Source: Collimonas pratensis
Lineage (GTDB): Bacteria; Pseudomonadota; Gammaproteobacteria; Burkholderiales; Burkholderiaceae_D
Assembly: GCF_001584185.1 (NCBI RefSeq)
Contig: NZ_CP013234.1
Span: 1,054,001 to 1,118,000, forward strand
Direction: 5' to 3'
DNA length: 64,000 bases
Positions 43,985-54,449 of the stretch are shown here, piece after piece (the first letter of the stretch is position 1; every line of letters starts with the position of its first letter). Made by a program: the position numbers and the translations under genes. The notes beneath the pieces were generated by a model. That model was given only the letters and a program-made list of their open reading frames with translations. It did no database searches and had not been told where the DNA came from.

Positions 43985-46060
43985 TCAGGCGGCCATGCCG
44001 CTATGCCGCAGCAAGGCGTCGATATTCGGCTCGCGGCCGCGGAAAGCCTTGAACGATTCCAGCGCCGGCCGCGAACCGCCGACCGCCAGGATTTCGTCGC
44101 GGAATTTCTTGCCGGTGGCGGCCGAGACCACATTGCCGCCGACCGCAGCTTCTTCGAACGCGCTATAGGCATCGGCCGACAGCACCTCGGCCCATTTGTA
44201 GCTGTAGTAGCCGGCTGCATAGCCGCCGGCGAAGATATGGCCGAACGAGTGCTGGAAGCGGTTGAAAGGCGGCGGGGTAATCACCGCGATCTTGCCGCGC
44301 ACCTGGTCGATCACATCCTGCACGCTCTGGCTACCGTAAGGATCATAATCGTCGTGCAGGCGCATGTCGAACAGCGAAAACTCGACCTGGCGCAAGGCTT
44401 GCAGGCCGGACTGGAAATTCTTGGCGGCGATCATCTTGTCGAACAGTTCACGCGGCAGCGGCTCGCCGGACACCGCTTCGGCTGTCATGTGCTGCAAGAC
44501 ATCCCACTCCCAGCAGAAATTCTCCATGAATTGCGAAGGCAGTTCCACTGCATCCCATTCAACCCCTGAAATGCCGGAGACGCCGATCTCGTCGACCTGG
44601 GTCAGCATGTGGTGCAAGCCGTGGCCGAATTCGTGGAACAGCGTGATCACTTCGTCGTGGGTGAACAAGGCGGGCTTGCTGACGCCATCGATCACGGCCG
44701 GGGCGGTGAAATTGCAGGTCAGGTAGGCGATTGGGGTTTGTACTTCGTTGCCGAGGCGGCGCCGCGCACGGGCGTCGTCCATCCAGGCGCCGCCGCGCTT
44801 GCCGTTGCGGGCATACAGGTCGAGATAGAACTGGCCGATCAGCTTGCCGTCTTTCTCGATGCGGAAGAATTTGACGTCTGGATGCCAGACAGCGGCCTGG
44901 TCGACGCTGATGTCGACCGAGAACAGTTTCTGCACCAGCTGGAACAAGCCTTCGACCACTTTCGGTTCGGGGAAATACTGCTTCACTTCCTGTTCGGAAA
45001 ACGCATAGCGCTGTTCGCGCAGTTTTTCCGCGGCATACGCCAGGTCCCAGGCTTCCAGCGTCGCCAGCCCAAGCTGCTCGGCGGCGAAGGCGCGCAGTTC
45101 TATCAGGTCTTGCTCGGCAAAGGGACGGGCGCGCCGGCCCAGGTCTTCCAGGAAGTGGATGACGTCCTCTGGCGTGTCGGCCATTTTCGGCACCAGCGAC
45201 AGTTCGGCGTAGTTCTTGAAGTCCAGCAGCTTGGCTTCTTCATTGCGCAGGCGCAGGATCTCGATGATGTTGGCGCTATTGTCCCATTCCGTTTTTTCGC
45301 CCAGCTCGGACGCCTTGGTGGCGTTGACGCGATACATCTTCTCGCGCAGGGCGCGGTTGTCGGCATACTGCAGGATCGGGAAATAGGAAGGGAAGTGCAG
45401 CGTGAATTTATAGCCCGGCTTGCCGTCCTGTTCGGCGGCGGCGCGTGCGGCTTGGCGCACATCCTCCGGCAGGCCGGCCAGCTCGGCTTCATCGTTGATG
45501 AACAGGCCGTAGGCATTGGTCGCGTCGAGGATGTTTTCCGAGAAGCGGGTAGTCAGCGCCGCATGCTTTTCCTGGATCTCGGCAAAGCGGGTCTTCTTGG
45601 CGGCCGTCAGCTCGGCGCCGCCCAGGCGGAAATCGCGCAAGGCGTTGTTGACGATCTTGCGGCGCGCCGCCGACAGCTCGGCGAAATCGATATTGTTCTT
45701 GATCGCCTTGTATTTGCTGAACAGCGCCAGATTTTGCGCCAGCGCGGTCCAGAATTCGATCAGCTTGGGCTGGTTTTCGTTATAGGCGGCGCGCAGTTCC
45801 GGCGTGTCCGCTACCGCATTCAAATGGCTGACGATGCCCCAGGCACGGCTCAGCTTTTCCGTCACGTGCTCCAGCGGCAGGACGAAATTTTCCCAAGTGG
45901 CGGCCTCGCTGCCGGCTTCCAGCAACTTGACCACGGTCTGCGCCTGCTGCAGCAGCGCGGCGATCGCCGGGCTGATATCGGCCGGCGTGATTTGGCCGAA
46001 CTTGGCCAGCCCGGTAAAGTCGAGCAGGGGATTGTTAGCGTTGATGGCAGTAGTGGTCAT
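43985..46060 (-). CDS. prlC: Oligopeptidase A (M3 family)
   Basis: The 691-residue zinc peptidase carries FHEFGHGLHHMLTQ (HExxH, with a downstream glutamate in the same domain) and the flanking segments of M3 oligopeptidases such as VISGVEWDAVELPSQFMEN. It degrades short peptides and signal-peptide fragments in the cytoplasm. The start at 46060 fits the family; a longer frame to 46195 would overlap folD. It begins five bases after folD, so the two form an operon. Confidence 0.94.
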   Translation of the reverse strand: MTTTAINANNPLLDFTGLAKFGQITPADISPAIAALLQQAQTVVKLLEAGSEAATWENFVLPLEHVTEKLSRAWGIVSHLNAVADTPELRAAYNENQPKLIEFWTALAQNLALFSKYKAIKNNIDFAELSAARRKIVNNALRDFRLGGAELTAAKKTRFAEIQEKHAALTTRFSENILDATNAYGLFINDEAELAGLPEDVRQAARAAAEQDGKPGYKFTLHFPSYFPILQYADNRALREKMYRVNATKASELGEKTEWDNSANIIEILRLRNEEAKLLDFKNYAELSLVPKMADTPEDVIHFLEDLGRRARPFAEQDLIELRAFAAEQLGLATLEAWDLAYAAEKLREQRYAFSEQEVKQYFPEPKVVEGLFQLVQKLFSVDISVDQAAVWHPDVKFFRIEKDGKLIGQFYLDLYARNGKRGGAWMDDARARRRLGNEVQTPIAYLTCNFTAPAVIDGVSKPALFTHDEVITLFHEFGHGLHHMLTQVDEIGVSGISGVEWDAVELPSQFMENFCWEWDVLQHMTAEAVSGEPLPRELFDKMIAAKNFQSGLQALRQVEFSLFDMRLHDDYDPYGSQSVQDVIDQVRGKIAVITPPPFNRFQHSFGHIFAGGYAAGYYSYKWAEVLSADAYSAFEEAAVGGNVVSAATGKKFRDEILAVGGSRPALESFKAFRGREPNIDALLRHSGMAA

Positions 46061-46065
46061 TGCAA

Positions 46066-46911
46066 TTACATTCTTTCTGCGGCTTCGATGGTATTGACGA
46101 GCAACATGGTGATGGTCATCGGCCCGACGCCGCCTGGCACCGGGGTGATGTAGCCGGCGACTTCCTTGGCGTTGGCGAAGTCGACATCGCCGCACAGCTT
46201 GCCGTTGTCGTCGCGGTTCATGCCGACGTCGATGACGGCGGCGCCCGGCTTGACCATGTCGGCGGTGACGATATTGCGCTTGCCGGTAGCCACCACCAGG
46301 ATGTCGGCCATACGTGTGTGCAGGCCGAGGTCGCGCGTCTTGGAGTTACAGATGGTGACGGTGGCGCCGGCTTGCAACAGCAGCATGGCTTGCGGCTTGC
46401 CGACGATGTTGGAGGCGCCGACGATCACCGCATGGGCGCCGCGCACCGGGAAATCCACCGATTCCAGCATTTTCATCACGCCATACGGCGTGCAAGGGCG
46501 GAACAGCGGCTGGCCGGTCATCAGCAGACCGGCGTTACTGATATGGAAGCCGTCGACATCCTTCTCCGGGGCGATGGCTTCGATCACTTTGTGGGCGTCG
46601 ATATGCGCCGGCAGCGGCAGCTGCACCAGGATGCCGTTGATCTTCGGATCCGCGTTCAAGGCATCGATGCGCGCCAGCAGCGCCGCTTCCGTCAGGTCGG
46701 CGTCATATTTTTCCAACACTGAGTACAGACCGTTGTCTTCGCAAGCCTTGACCTTGTTGCGCACATACACTTGCGAGGCCTGGCTGTCGCCGACCAGGAT
46801 CACCGCCAGCCCGGGCTGCTTGCCCTGGGCCGTCAGTGCGGCGGCGCGCTTGGCGACATCGGCGCGCAGTTGTTGGGAGAGGAGATTTCCGTCGATCAGT
46901 TGGGCTGGCAT
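46066..46911 (-). CDS. folD: Bifunctional methylene-THF dehydrogenase/methenyl-THF cyclohydrolase
   Basis: The 281-residue protein matches Fol[65 protein letters not shown] and [18 protein letters not shown]. It interconverts 5,10-methylene- and 10-formyl-tetrahydrofolate with NADP. It may tie loosely to formate metabolism through one-carbon units, but there is no positional link to fds. The start ATG 46911 fits the family; it has little ribosome binding site. prlC follows in the same transcript. Confidence 0.97.
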   Translation of the reverse strand: MPAQLIDGNLLSQQLRADVAKRAAALTAQGKQPGLAVILVGDSQASQVYVRNKVKACEDNGLYSVLEKYDADLTEAALLARIDALNADPKINGILVQLPLPAHIDAHKVIEAIAPEKDVDGFHISNAGLLMTGQPLFRPCTPYGVMKMLESVDFPVRGAHAVIVGASNIVGKPQAMLLLQAGATVTICNSKTRDLGLHTRMADILVVATGKRNIVTADMVKPGAAVIDVGMNRDDNGKLCGDVDFANAKEVAGYITPVPGGVGPMTITMLLVNTIEAAERM

Positions 46912-47278
46912 AGTGGGGACTGTTGAAAATTGAAAGCAAAGCAGGATTATAAGGGGTGTGCGCCAGGAAGACTGTGCCGGCAGTGTATTGCCGTATAGAA
47001 ATTTGTCGATTCTTGCAATTTTTCTTGCCATCGATTCGCGAGAAACCGCTGGGAGTTATGCATTTGATAAAATCAAGACGTGCCAGATGTACTCGCTGAG
47101 TGGCCGGCCGATTGTCAAATGCTTACCCAGCCGAGGTCCAACGCGTTCTTTCATTTTCGGCTATTCTCGCCTTCTACGACATCTATATGTCACCGACTGC
47201 GGCCGCAATCATGCAATCAGCAATGCAATTTGCAGGACCGGGCCGGAGCTGACAAATTTCAAAAAAAAGGATGCTGAA
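46912..47278. other. Divergent folD/gshA upstream region
   Basis: A perfect minus-strand TATAAT at 46946-46951, about 35 bases before the folD start, is the likely folD -10, though the -35 is poor. The rest is open in the gshA frame but unlike gshA proteins, so I read it as the gshA leader. No hairpin or riboswitch-like fold is evident. Confidence 0.5.
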
Positions 47279-48865
47279 TTGACCGATCATTACACTCGCC
47301 GGCTGGCGCTGCTAGGGCAAGAGCAGCACCGCGGCCTGCTGGGCCAGGGCTTGCGCGGCATCGAAAGAGAAACCTTGCGCGTCGACGGCGACGGCCGTCT
47401 GGCGCTGACGCCGCATCCGCGCGCGCTCGGCTCGGCGCTGACGCAGCCGCAGATCACCACCGATTATTCGGAATCGCTGCTGGAGTTCATTACCCCGGCC
47501 GAGCATGATATTGCGACGGCGCTGGCTGAGCTCGACACGATCCACCGTTTCGTCTACAGCAAGCTGGGCGACGAGCTGCTGTGGAGCCAGTCGATGCCGG
47601 CCCACCTGCCGGCGGAAGAGCAGATTCCTATTGCCTGGTACGGCAGCTCGCACATGGGGACCTTGAAGCACGTCTACCGGCGCGGCCTGGCGCTGCGCTA
47701 CGGCAAGCGCATGCAATGCATCGCCGGCATTCATTACAATTACTCGCTGGCGGACGGCGTGTGGCAAACCTTGCAACAAGCCGAAGGCGCCAACGGCACG
47801 GCCATGCACTTTCAATCGGAAAGCTATATCGCGCTGGTGCGCAATTTCCGCCGCTACAGCTGGCTGCTGATGTACCTGTTCGGCGCCTCGCCGGCACTAT
47901 CCAAGTGTTTCCTGGACGGCCGCGACCACCGCCTGGACGAGCTGGATAAAGACACGCTCTACCTGCCATACGCCACCAGCCTGCGCATGAGCGACCTCGG
48001 CTACACCAGCGAAGCGCAGGCGCGCCTGACGCCGCAGTTCAACAGTCTCGACAGCTATATCAAGAGCCTGGCGCGCGCGGTCAGCCAGCCTTATCCGCCG
48101 TATGCGGAGATCGGCACGCATCGCAACGGCGAATGGGTGCAGATCAACACCAACATCCTGCAAATCGAAAACGAGTACTACTCGACCATCCGGCCGAAAC
48201 GCGTGATCAATTCCGGCGAACGGCCGATTCAGGCGCTGTCGGCGCGCGGCGTGCAATATATAGAAGTGCGCTGCATGGACATCGACCCCTTCGAGCCGAT
48301 GGGCATCAACCTGGAAACCTCGCGCTTCCTGGATGCCTTCCTGCTATTTTGCGCGCTCGACGACAGCCCGCTGACCAGTGATGAAGAAAGCCTGGAAAAC
48401 ACCGAGAACTTCGCCCGTGCGGTGAAGGAAGGGCGGCGTCCCGGCCTGCAACTGCGGCGCGACGGCAATCCAGTCGGCTTGCAAACCTGGGGTAAGGAGC
48501 TGCTGGAGCGGATTAGCGCGGCGGCCGATTTGCTCGATGCCCAGCGCAGCGACGGCGCTCACGCGGCATCGCTGGCCAAGCAAAGCCTCAAGCTGGATCA
48601 GGTCGAACTGACGCCTTCGGCGCAGGTGCTGGCGATTTTGCGCGATAACAAGGAATCGTTCGGCAGCTTTGCCCTGCGCCTGAGCAAAGAGCATGCGGCG
48701 TATTTCCTGGCGAATCCTCCCAGCCCGGAAGAACGTAACTATTTCGAAACGCTGGCGGCGACATCCTTGTCTGAACAGGAAAGCCTGGAGCGCAGCCAGA
48801 CCGGCGACTTTGATACCTTTGTTGCCGCTTATCGGGCCAGCACGCTGGGTAACATGAGCGTTTAG
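47279..48865 (+). CDS. gshA: Glutamate-cysteine ligase
   Basis: The 528-residue protein matches the gammaproteobacterial-type Gsh[60 protein letters not shown] and [15 protein letters not shown]. It makes gamma-glutamylcysteine, the first step of glutathione synthesis. The most likely start is TTG 47279, with AAGG eight bases upstream and the sequence [12 protein letters not shown] following. The frame is open to ATG 46958, but those 107 residues are not typical of the family. An ATG at 47271 in another frame gives only three codons. Confidence 0.93.
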   Translation: MTDHYTRRLALLGQEQHRGLLGQGLRGIERETLRVDGDGRLALTPHPRALGSALTQPQITTDYSESLLEFITPAEHDIATALAELDTIHRFVYSKLGDELLWSQSMPAHLPAEEQIPIAWYGSSHMGTLKHVYRRGLALRYGKRMQCIAGIHYNYSLADGVWQTLQQAEGANGTAMHFQSESYIALVRNFRRYSWLLMYLFGASPALSKCFLDGRDHRLDELDKDTLYLPYATSLRMSDLGYTSEAQARLTPQFNSLDSYIKSLARAVSQPYPPYAEIGTHRNGEWVQINTNILQIENEYYSTIRPKRVINSGERPIQALSARGVQYIEVRCMDIDPFEPMGINLETSRFLDAFLLFCALDDSPLTSDEESLENTENFARAVKEGRRPGLQLRRDGNPVGLQTWGKELLERISAAADLLDAQRSDGAHAASLAKQSLKLDQVELTPSAQVLAILRDNKESFGSFALRLSKEHAAYFLANPPSPEERNYFETLAATSLSEQESLERSQTGDFDTFVAAYRASTLGNMSV

Positions 48866-48884
48866 GCAAGAGTAAGCATGGATC

Positions 48885-48913
48885 AACCCTCGGCGCTGTC
48901 GGCCGGGGTTTTT
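48885..48913 (+). terminator. Intrinsic terminator of gshA
   Basis: AACCC-T-CGGC (48885-48894) pairs with GCCGGGGTT (48902-48910) with one bulged base, followed by TTT. Confidence 0.75.
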
Positions 48914-49092
48914 CATCATGCTCGTTCACCGATAACTTTCCTTTGCTAGCGGCCGGGGCCTATTCAGCGTCCTTGGCGCCGCTTGCATTCATTTTCACCT
49001 GCCTCGTCTTTTTCTCTTAGCGTCTCTCGTAGACAGTCCCACTGCATTCTCGGCAGTGGAGTGACACGCTAACTTCATTTCAGATGTGTCCC
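48914..49092. other. Intergenic stretch before the ArsR cluster
   Basis: I see no gene or RNA here. A CCACTGC/GCAGTGG inverted repeat (about 49039-49060) could form a small hairpin of unknown role. Confidence 0.4.
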
Positions 49093-49120
49093 TTGACATT
49101 CATAACCGTTTGGTTATGAT
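49093..49120 (+). promoter_or_regulatory. Promoter with palindromic ArsR operator
   Basis: TTGACA (49093-49098) and TATGAT (49115-49120) are 16 bases apart. The perfect palindrome CATAACC-N4-GGTTATG (49101-49118) fills the spacer and overlaps the -10, so a bound repressor would block polymerase. It most likely binds the ArsR protein encoded 65 bases downstream. Confidence 0.8.
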
Positions 49121-49184
49121 TGATGCATGTGAGGCAGCAGTCTCACAAAAATCAACACCAAGTTCACACAGGCAAGGATAGGCA

Positions 49185-49508
49185 ATGCACGCAGAACCGA
49201 CAGCTGTTCTAAAAATCCTGTCCGATCCGACCCGGCGCGCAATTTTCGAGCGCTTGAGCAGAGATGGCGAAATGACGGTGCGCGCCTTGACCGATCCGTC
49301 TGGCGTATCGCAGCCCGCCATTTCGAAGCACCTCGGCGCGCTCAAGCTGGCCGGCCTGGTGCGCGGCCGGCGTGACGGACGGGAAACGTATTACAGCGCC
49401 GAACCGAAAGCGCTGGCGCCACTGATTGACTGGATCGATTTTTATTCGACCTTCTGGAATAGCCGATTTGACCGTTTGGAAACCCTATTGAAAAGGATGG
49501 ATCAATGA
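49185..49508 (+). CDS. ArsR-family transcriptional repressor
   Basis: The 107-residue winged-helix protein has ILSDPTRRAIFERLSRDGEMTV and SGVSQPAISKHLGALKLAGLV, typical of ArsR/SmtB repressors. It has no cysteine metal-binding motif in the recognition helix, so it is of the non-metal type often paired with SRPBCC proteins. AAGGATAGG precedes its ATG. It overlaps the next gene by four bases and probably represses the whole short operon through the operator at 49101-49118. Confidence 0.92.
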   Translation: MHAEPTAVLKILSDPTRRAIFERLSRDGEMTVRALTDPSGVSQPAISKHLGALKLAGLVRGRRDGRETYYSAEPKALAPLIDWIDFYSTFWNSRFDRLETLLKRMDQ

Positions 49509-49912
49509 TGCAAGCCACAGATACCAAAACGCTGATTGTAGAGAGAGAAATGCCGCACCCTCTGGGAAAAGTCTGGCGTGCGCTGACGCAGAGTCCGCTG
49601 ATCGAAGAATGGCTGATGGAGAATGACTTCAAGCCGGTCGTCGGCCACCGTTTCGATCTGCGCGCCGAGTGGGGCGTGGTCGAGTGCCAGGTGCTTGTGG
49701 TCGAACCGAACGAAGCGCTGTCTTACACGTGGGAAGCCATGGGTCTCAAGAGCGTCGTCAGTTGGACTCTCACTCCGACCAGCGGCGGCACCCACCTGCG
49801 CATGGAGCAATCGGGCTTCCGGCCAGACCAGCAGCAAGCCTACGCGGGCGCCAAGTACGGCTGGCAGAAATTTTTCACAGATCTGGAGCGCGTGGTGGGA
49901 GACCTGGCGTGA
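49505..49912 (+). CDS. SRPBCC (AHSA1-type) domain protein
   Basis: The 135-residue protein is a single START/Bet v 1-like domain of the AHSA1 group: VEREMPHPLGKVWRALTQSPLIEEWLM at the front and WQKFFTDLERVVGDL at the end. Members bind hydrophobic ligands; the ligand is unknown. Coupled to the ArsR gene by an ATGA-type overlap, a very common pairing whose purpose is not settled. Confidence 0.88.
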   Translation: MMQATDTKTLIVEREMPHPLGKVWRALTQSPLIEEWLMENDFKPVVGHRFDLRAEWGVVECQVLVVEPNEALSYTWEAMGLKSVVSWTLTPTSGGTHLRMEQSGFRPDQQQAYAGAKYGWQKFFTDLERVVGDLA

Positions 49913-50002
49913 ACCGCGTCACACCATCGTTCCGCTAGAAAAATAGAGAAAAGCAGTCGCCATCCGGCAGCCAAACAGATCTGCAACTTCGAGGACAAGA
50001 AC

Positions 50003-50422
50003 ATGAAAAAAATGGACGCAAGCTTAGGTTTGCCGGCATCGGATCTCATCTCTGCAAAAATAGCCGGACTCGGAGACTGGCGCGGGGAAACGCTAGGCAG
50101 AATGCGCAAACTCGTGAAGGAAGCAGACCCGGACGTCATCGAAGAGATGAAGTGGGGCGATACGCCGGTCTGGTCGCACGACGGCATCATCTGCACGGGT
50201 GAATCCTACAAGAAGGTCGTCAAGCTTACCTTCGCCAAGGGCGCGTCGCTGAAGGATCCGGCGCCGCTCTTCAATTCCAGCCTCGACGGCAATGTACGCC
50301 GCGCGATCGATATCCACGAAGGAGAAGAAATCGACGAATCTGCTTTCAAGGCGCTCGTCCGCCAGGCGATTGCTCTCAACAGTGCAGGCAAGGCGAATCC
50401 TTCGAAGAAAGCGAAATCTTAA
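50003..50422 (+). CDS. DUF1801 (YdhG-like) protein
   Basis: The 139-residue protein has WRGETLGRMRKLVKEADPDVIEEMKWGDTPVW and KKVVKLTFAKGASLKDP, matching the DUF1801/YdhG family of unknown function. It ends in a lysine-rich tail (KANPSKKAKS). GAGGACAAGAAC precedes ATG 50003. It follows the SRPBCC gene by 90 bases and probably belongs to the same ArsR-controlled cluster; DUF1801 genes commonly occur with SRPBCC and VOC genes. Confidence 0.85.
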   Translation: MKKMDASLGLPASDLISAKIAGLGDWRGETLGRMRKLVKEADPDVIEEMKWGDTPVWSHDGIICTGESYKKVVKLTFAKGASLKDPAPLFNSSLDGNVRRAIDIHEGEEIDESAFKALVRQAIALNSAGKANPSKKAKS

Positions 50423-50612
50423 AGGGCCTGGATATGGGGAAACGTCACCCGCCGCAAACCGCGCCAGCGGATGGAGCTTCTGATCCAGAAAATGTAGCTC
50501 TGCTTGGTGGGCAAGCTACAATTATGAAACGCAAACGCCAGAAATAGGCGCAGCGGGTTGCGGTTTATATTGCGTTAAGCCTCGCGCAGGCCCACACACT
50601 TCAGGAGAGTTC

Positions 50613-50990
50613 ATGTTTGACCATGTCAAATTCGGCGTCAGCGACTATGCAGCGAGCAAAACGTTCTTCCTCAAGGCACTCGAGCCGCTCGGCATAGCTG
50701 TTGTCTCGGAGGGACCGCCGGCCTACGGTGTCGAGCTTTGTCGCCCAGAGGACAAGACTTCATTGTGCCTGTTTCAAACCGAGGAGCGGCCGGCGCATCT
50801 TCACTTGGCGTTCATGGCCGAGACTCGCAGGCAAGTCGAAGCTTTCTATCACGCGGCTCTGGAAGCGGGTGGTAAAGACAATGGCGCCCCTGGCCTGCGC
50901 CCGCACTACCACGCCAACTACTATGCAGCTTTTGTCATTGGTCCGGACGGGCATAATATCGAAGTGGTTTGCCAGGGGCCTGAAGCCTAA
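50613..50990 (+). CDS. VOC/glyoxalase-fold protein
   Basis: The 125-residue protein is a single VOC domain: MFDHVKFGVSDYAASKTFFLKALEPLG, a histidine in HLHLAFMAETR and a glutamate in GHNIEVVCQ suit metal ligands. Members include glyoxalases, dioxygenases and resistance proteins; no specific reaction can be assigned. A CAGGAGAG ribosome binding site precedes ATG 50613. Confidence 0.88.
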   Translation: MFDHVKFGVSDYAASKTFFLKALEPLGIAVVSEGPPAYGVELCRPEDKTSLCLFQTEERPAHLHLAFMAETRRQVEAFYHAALEAGGKDNGAPGLRPHYHANYYAAFVIGPDGHNIEVVCQGPEA

Positions 50991-51223
50991 GCCTTCCATC
51001 GAGGGGGACGTCAGCAAGCCATCATCCTGCCACTTGCCTTAGACCCCAGATGACTCCGTCTATGATCCCGATCAAGATGATCTGGTGACTATCGGGGAAC
51101 GGGAATTTTTCCGGCACTATTTTCAAGAAGTTCAATCGAAGAAGAGCGTGACTGGGCAACTCGGTCCAAATGGTGATGGGCGAGTTGCGCCTATTTTAAC
51201 TATCCCAGTTCAGGAGAGCCAAC

Positions 51224-51703
51224 ATGGTCAGCAAAAACACGATTTGTCTCTGGTTCGACGGCGCCGCGCTGGACGCCGCCAGGTTCTACGCCGAGACCTT
51301 CCCGGACAGTGCAGTGGGAGCAGTCCATCGCGCGCCAGGCGACTATCCCGCGGGTAAGGAGGGCGATGTCCTGACGGTCGAGTTCACTGTGATCGGCATT
51401 CCGTGTCTCGGCCTGAATGGCGGATCGGGGATCAAGCACAGCGAAGCATTCTCGTTCCAGGTCGCGACCGACGACCAGGCCGAAACGGATCGCTTGTGGA
51501 ATGCGATTGTCGGCAACGGCGGCCAGGAGAACGCGTGCGGCTGGTGTCGGGACAAATGGGGCTTGTCGTGGCAGATCACGCCACGGGTCCTGACGGCCGC
51601 GTTCGTCGATCCTGATCGTGTTGCGGCCAAGCGTGCGTTCGACGCCATGATGACAATGCACAAAATTGACATTGCGGCGATTGAAGCGGCTTGGCGCGGC
51701 TGA
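51224..51703 (+). CDS. PhnB-like VOC-family protein
   Basis: The 159-residue protein starts ICLWFDGAALDAARFYAETFPDSAV and contains FTVIGIPCLGLNGG and NGGQENACGWCRDKWGLSWQITP, the pattern of PhnB-like VOC proteins once annotated as 3-demethylubiquinone methyltransferase-like. It is not a methyltransferase by fold. Function unknown. The same CAGGAGAG box as the previous VOC gene precedes ATG 51224, and the gene closes the small-protein cluster behind ArsR. Confidence 0.88.
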   Translation: MVSKNTICLWFDGAALDAARFYAETFPDSAVGAVHRAPGDYPAGKEGDVLTVEFTVIGIPCLGLNGGSGIKHSEAFSFQVATDDQAETDRLWNAIVGNGGQENACGWCRDKWGLSWQITPRVLTAAFVDPDRVAAKRAFDAMMTMHKIDIAAIEAAWRG

Positions 51704-51779
51704 GGCTATCGCTAGGTTCCAGCGGATACCGGTCGGCTGCTTCTGGCCGATGGCGGGGCGTCGGTAAGCATGCGTGACT

Positions 51780-54140
51780 TCAAAACAGTTCTTTCTGGCC
51801 GCCCACCAGCGCCGCAAAACTATCGTCCAGAAACGGCAAGATCGCATCCGCCAGCGGCTGTAGCTGGCGACTCAGATAATGATCGTAATCAATCGCCGAG
51901 CGCTGCGTTTCCAGCGGCTCGGGGCCGGCCGTGGTTATCACGTAACTGATCCAGCCGCCGTTCTGGTACTGCAGCGGCCGGCCTTGCGCCTGGTTGAATT
52001 CGTCAGCCATGCGGGCGGCGCGCACATGCGGCGGTACGTTGCGCTGGTAGGCTTCGAGTGGCCGCCGCAGCCGTTTGCGGTAGACCAGCAAGTCGTCGAA
52101 TTCTCCGTGCAGCGTCCGGCTGACGTAGTCGCGCACATAAGACTGGTAGGGTTCGCGCTTGAAGATATGTTGGTACAGCTGCTGCTGGAATTGTTTGGCC
52201 AATGGCGTCCAGTCGGAGCGTACCGTCTCCAACCCCTTGTACACCATCTCTTCCACGCCGTCGGCATTGACGATCAGGCCGGCGTAGCGCTTCTTGCTAC
52301 CCAGTTCGGTGCCGCGGATGGTGGGCATCAGGAAGCGATGGTAGTGGGTGTCGAACTCCAGTTCCAGCGCGCATTCGAGACCCAGGGTTTGCTGCAGATG
52401 CTGACGCCACCAGTCGTTGACGTCTTGCGCCAGCGCATTGCCGATCTGCGTCGCTTGCTGCTCCGTATGCGGCTGTTTCAACCAGACGAAGGTGGAATCG
52501 GTGTCGCCGTAGATCACCTGGTAACCCTTGGCTTCGATCAGCTCGCGCGTCTTGTGCATGATTTCATGACCGCGCATGGTGATCGACGACGCCAGGCGCG
52601 GATCGAAGAAGCGGCAGCCGGTCGATCCCAGCACGCCGCAGAAGGCATTCATGATGATCTTCAGGGCTTGCGACAGCGGCTGGTTACGCTGGCGCTTTGC
52701 CGCTTCGCGCCCTTGCCAGATCTGGCTGACAATCGCCGGCAGGCTGTGCTTGCTGCGCGAGAAGCGGGCGCCGCGGAAGCCCGGCACGGAATCCTCGCCG
52801 GCAGGATGGCGCATGCCTTCGATCAGGCCGACCGGATCGATCAGGAAGGTGCGGATGATGGAGGGGTAAAGACTTTTGTAATCCAGCACCACGACCGAAT
52901 CGTACAGTCCCGATTGCGAATCCATCACAAAGCCGCCCGGACTGGATGCGTCCGCGACCTCGCCCAGGTTGGGGGCAACATAGCCCTGGCGGTGCATATG
53001 CGGCAGATACAGGTGGCCGAAGGCGGCCACCGAACCGCCGCTGCGGTCGGCCGGCAAGCCGGTGACAGCGGCGCGCTCCAGCAGGAAGGGCAGCAGCTCA
53101 GTCTTGGCGAAGATGCGCGTCACCAGCTCGCAATCTTTCAGGTTGTAGGTCGCTAGCGCCGGCTTGTCTTCGGCGAAACGGCGGTCGATTTCCGCCATGC
53201 GCTGGTAGGGATTGGTGATGGACTTGCCTTCGCCCAGTAAATCCTGGGCGACATATTCCAGGCTGAAGGAGGGAAAATTCCACATCGCTGATTTCAGCGC
53301 TTCGATGCCGTCGATGATCAGGCGCCCGGCGGCTGAGGCGAAATGATGGTTCGGTTTGAAACCATGCTCGCGCCACTCCATCTGGCTGCCGCCGCGGCCG
53401 ATGCGCAACGGTATCTTGTATTGCTCGGCATGCTTTTGCAGGACGCGCAGGTCGAACTGCACCAGATTCCAGCCGATGATGGCGTCGGGGTCGTGCCGCT
53501 CCAGCCATTGGTTCAACTTTTCCAAAAGAACAGGGCGGCTGTCGCAATACTCCAGGTCAAAGTCGATCCCGCCGGCATCGCCGTTGGGCGGCCCCAGCAT
53601 GTAGACCTGGCGCTGGCCGCAGCCTTCCAGGGCGACCGAGTACAAGTCGCCGTGCGCGGTGGTTTCTATATCGAGCGAGACCAGCTTCAGCTGCGGACGA
53701 TAATCAGCCGCCGGCTTCATGTAACTGTTGAGCATCGGCCCGCCGGCGTTCGCATCGCCGGCAAACCAGACCGGTGCGGTGATGAAGCGCTCCATCAGAT
53801 AGCGTTCCGGCGGACGGATATCGGCTTCGTAGACATCGACGCCGGCTTCCCGCAACTGTTTCTCCAGCTTGATCAGCTGGCGGTGCTGCTGCAGATACAG
53901 GCCTAGCACCGGACGGCAATGGAAGTCAGTCAGCTGCAGCGGGCGCAGCTCGCAGCGGCGTTCGTTGCGCAGCACGCTGTCGGCCTGCTGCCGCTGTTCG
54001 GCCGGAATGAATGCCACCGATTCCTGCGCGGACAGGCGAATGTGCCGCGGACCGTCGTCGGTCGCCAGCCAGAACTCGACTTCCGTGCCAGTGGGAGTAT
54101 CGCGCCAGTGTCTGGTCAGAAGAAAACCTTGTTGTGCCAC
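51780..54140 (-). CDS. polB: DNA polymerase II (family B)
   Basis: The 786-residue protein is close to the usual length of Pol II and has intact 3'-5' exonuclease motifs ([23 protein letters not shown]) and polymerase motifs ([38 protein letters not shown]). It works in translesion synthesis and replication restart. The start is GTG 54140 with AAGG seven bases upstream. I found no CTGT-N8-ACAG LexA box in the upstream region, so SOS control is not supported here. Confidence 0.96.
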   Translation of the reverse strand: MAQQGFLLTRHWRDTPTGTEVEFWLATDDGPRHIRLSAQESVAFIPAEQRQQADSVLRNERRCELRPLQLTDFHCRPVLGLYLQQHRQLIKLEKQLREAGVDVYEADIRPPERYLMERFITAPVWFAGDANAGGPMLNSYMKPAADYRPQLKLVSLDIETTAHGDLYSVALEGCGQRQVYMLGPPNGDAGGIDFDLEYCDSRPVLLEKLNQWLERHDPDAIIGWNLVQFDLRVLQKHAEQYKIPLRIGRGGSQMEWREHGFKPNHHFASAAGRLIIDGIEALKSAMWNFPSFSLEYVAQDLLGEGKSITNPYQRMAEIDRRFAEDKPALATYNLKDCELVTRIFAKTELLPFLLERAAVTGLPADRSGGSVAAFGHLYLPHMHRQGYVAPNLGEVADASSPGGFVMDSQSGLYDSVVVLDYKSLYPSIIRTFLIDPVGLIEGMRHPAGEDSVPGFRGARFSRSKHSLPAIVSQIWQGREAAKRQRNQPLSQALKIIMNAFCGVLGSTGCRFFDPRLASSITMRGHEIMHKTRELIEAKGYQVIYGDTDSTFVWLKQPHTEQQATQIGNALAQDVNDWWRQHLQQTLGLECALELEFDTHYHRFLMPTIRGTELGSKKRYAGLIVNADGVEEMVYKGLETVRSDWTPLAKQFQQQLYQHIFKREPYQSYVRDYVSRTLHGEFDDLLVYRKRLRRPLEAYQRNVPPHVRAARMADEFNQAQGRPLQYQNGGWISYVITTAGPEPLETQRSAIDYDHYLSRQLQPLADAILPFLDDSFAALVGGQKELF

Positions 54141-54449
54141 GCTACTACCTTTTCGAGCTGCTTATTGTGATTGAGGCACCGGCGCGATGCGGGGATCGGG
54201 ATGTGCGGTAATACATTCCCGATTATCCAAGATTTCAACTGCGCCAGCACGCCGGGCGCGGCGGAAGTTTACCTGGGTTCCCTTTAAAAGAAGCATGGCA
54301 GCGTTGATTGCATGGCGCGGCGTGTAATATGTGCTGGATTGATGAGTGAGCAGCTCTCGCAATCCATAGTTATTGACAATCACATTAATAGTTTTAAATG
54401 TAATTTAGATTGCTTGCAATTTAATTTCGAGCATTATATTATTCAAAGC
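54141..54449. other. Divergent polB/ohrR upstream region with ohrR promoter and operator
   Basis: This 309-base region is AT-rich toward ohrR. TTGACA (54373-54378) and TAAATG (54395-54400) are 16 bases apart. Just downstream lies ATTGC-TT-GCAAT (54409-54420), close to the site before ohr at 54978-54989, so it is a likely OhrR operator. No gene is seen here; a 73-codon minus-strand frame looks spurious. Confidence 0.6.

Noticed and set aside
44609..46153. 514-codon plus-strand frame antisense to prlC
   Set aside because: prlC has an intact HEFGH site and family-wide similarity; the antisense frame is a codon-bias shadow.
47271..47282. Three-codon leader ORF (MLN) overlapping the TTG start of gshA
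   Set aside because: The AAGG box touches this ATG with no spacing but fits the TTG eight bases on, so it is more likely the ribosome binding site of gshA than of a leader peptide.
54141..54311. LexA box expected upstream of polB
   Set aside because: I searched by eye for CTGT-N8-ACAG and found none before the GTG start.
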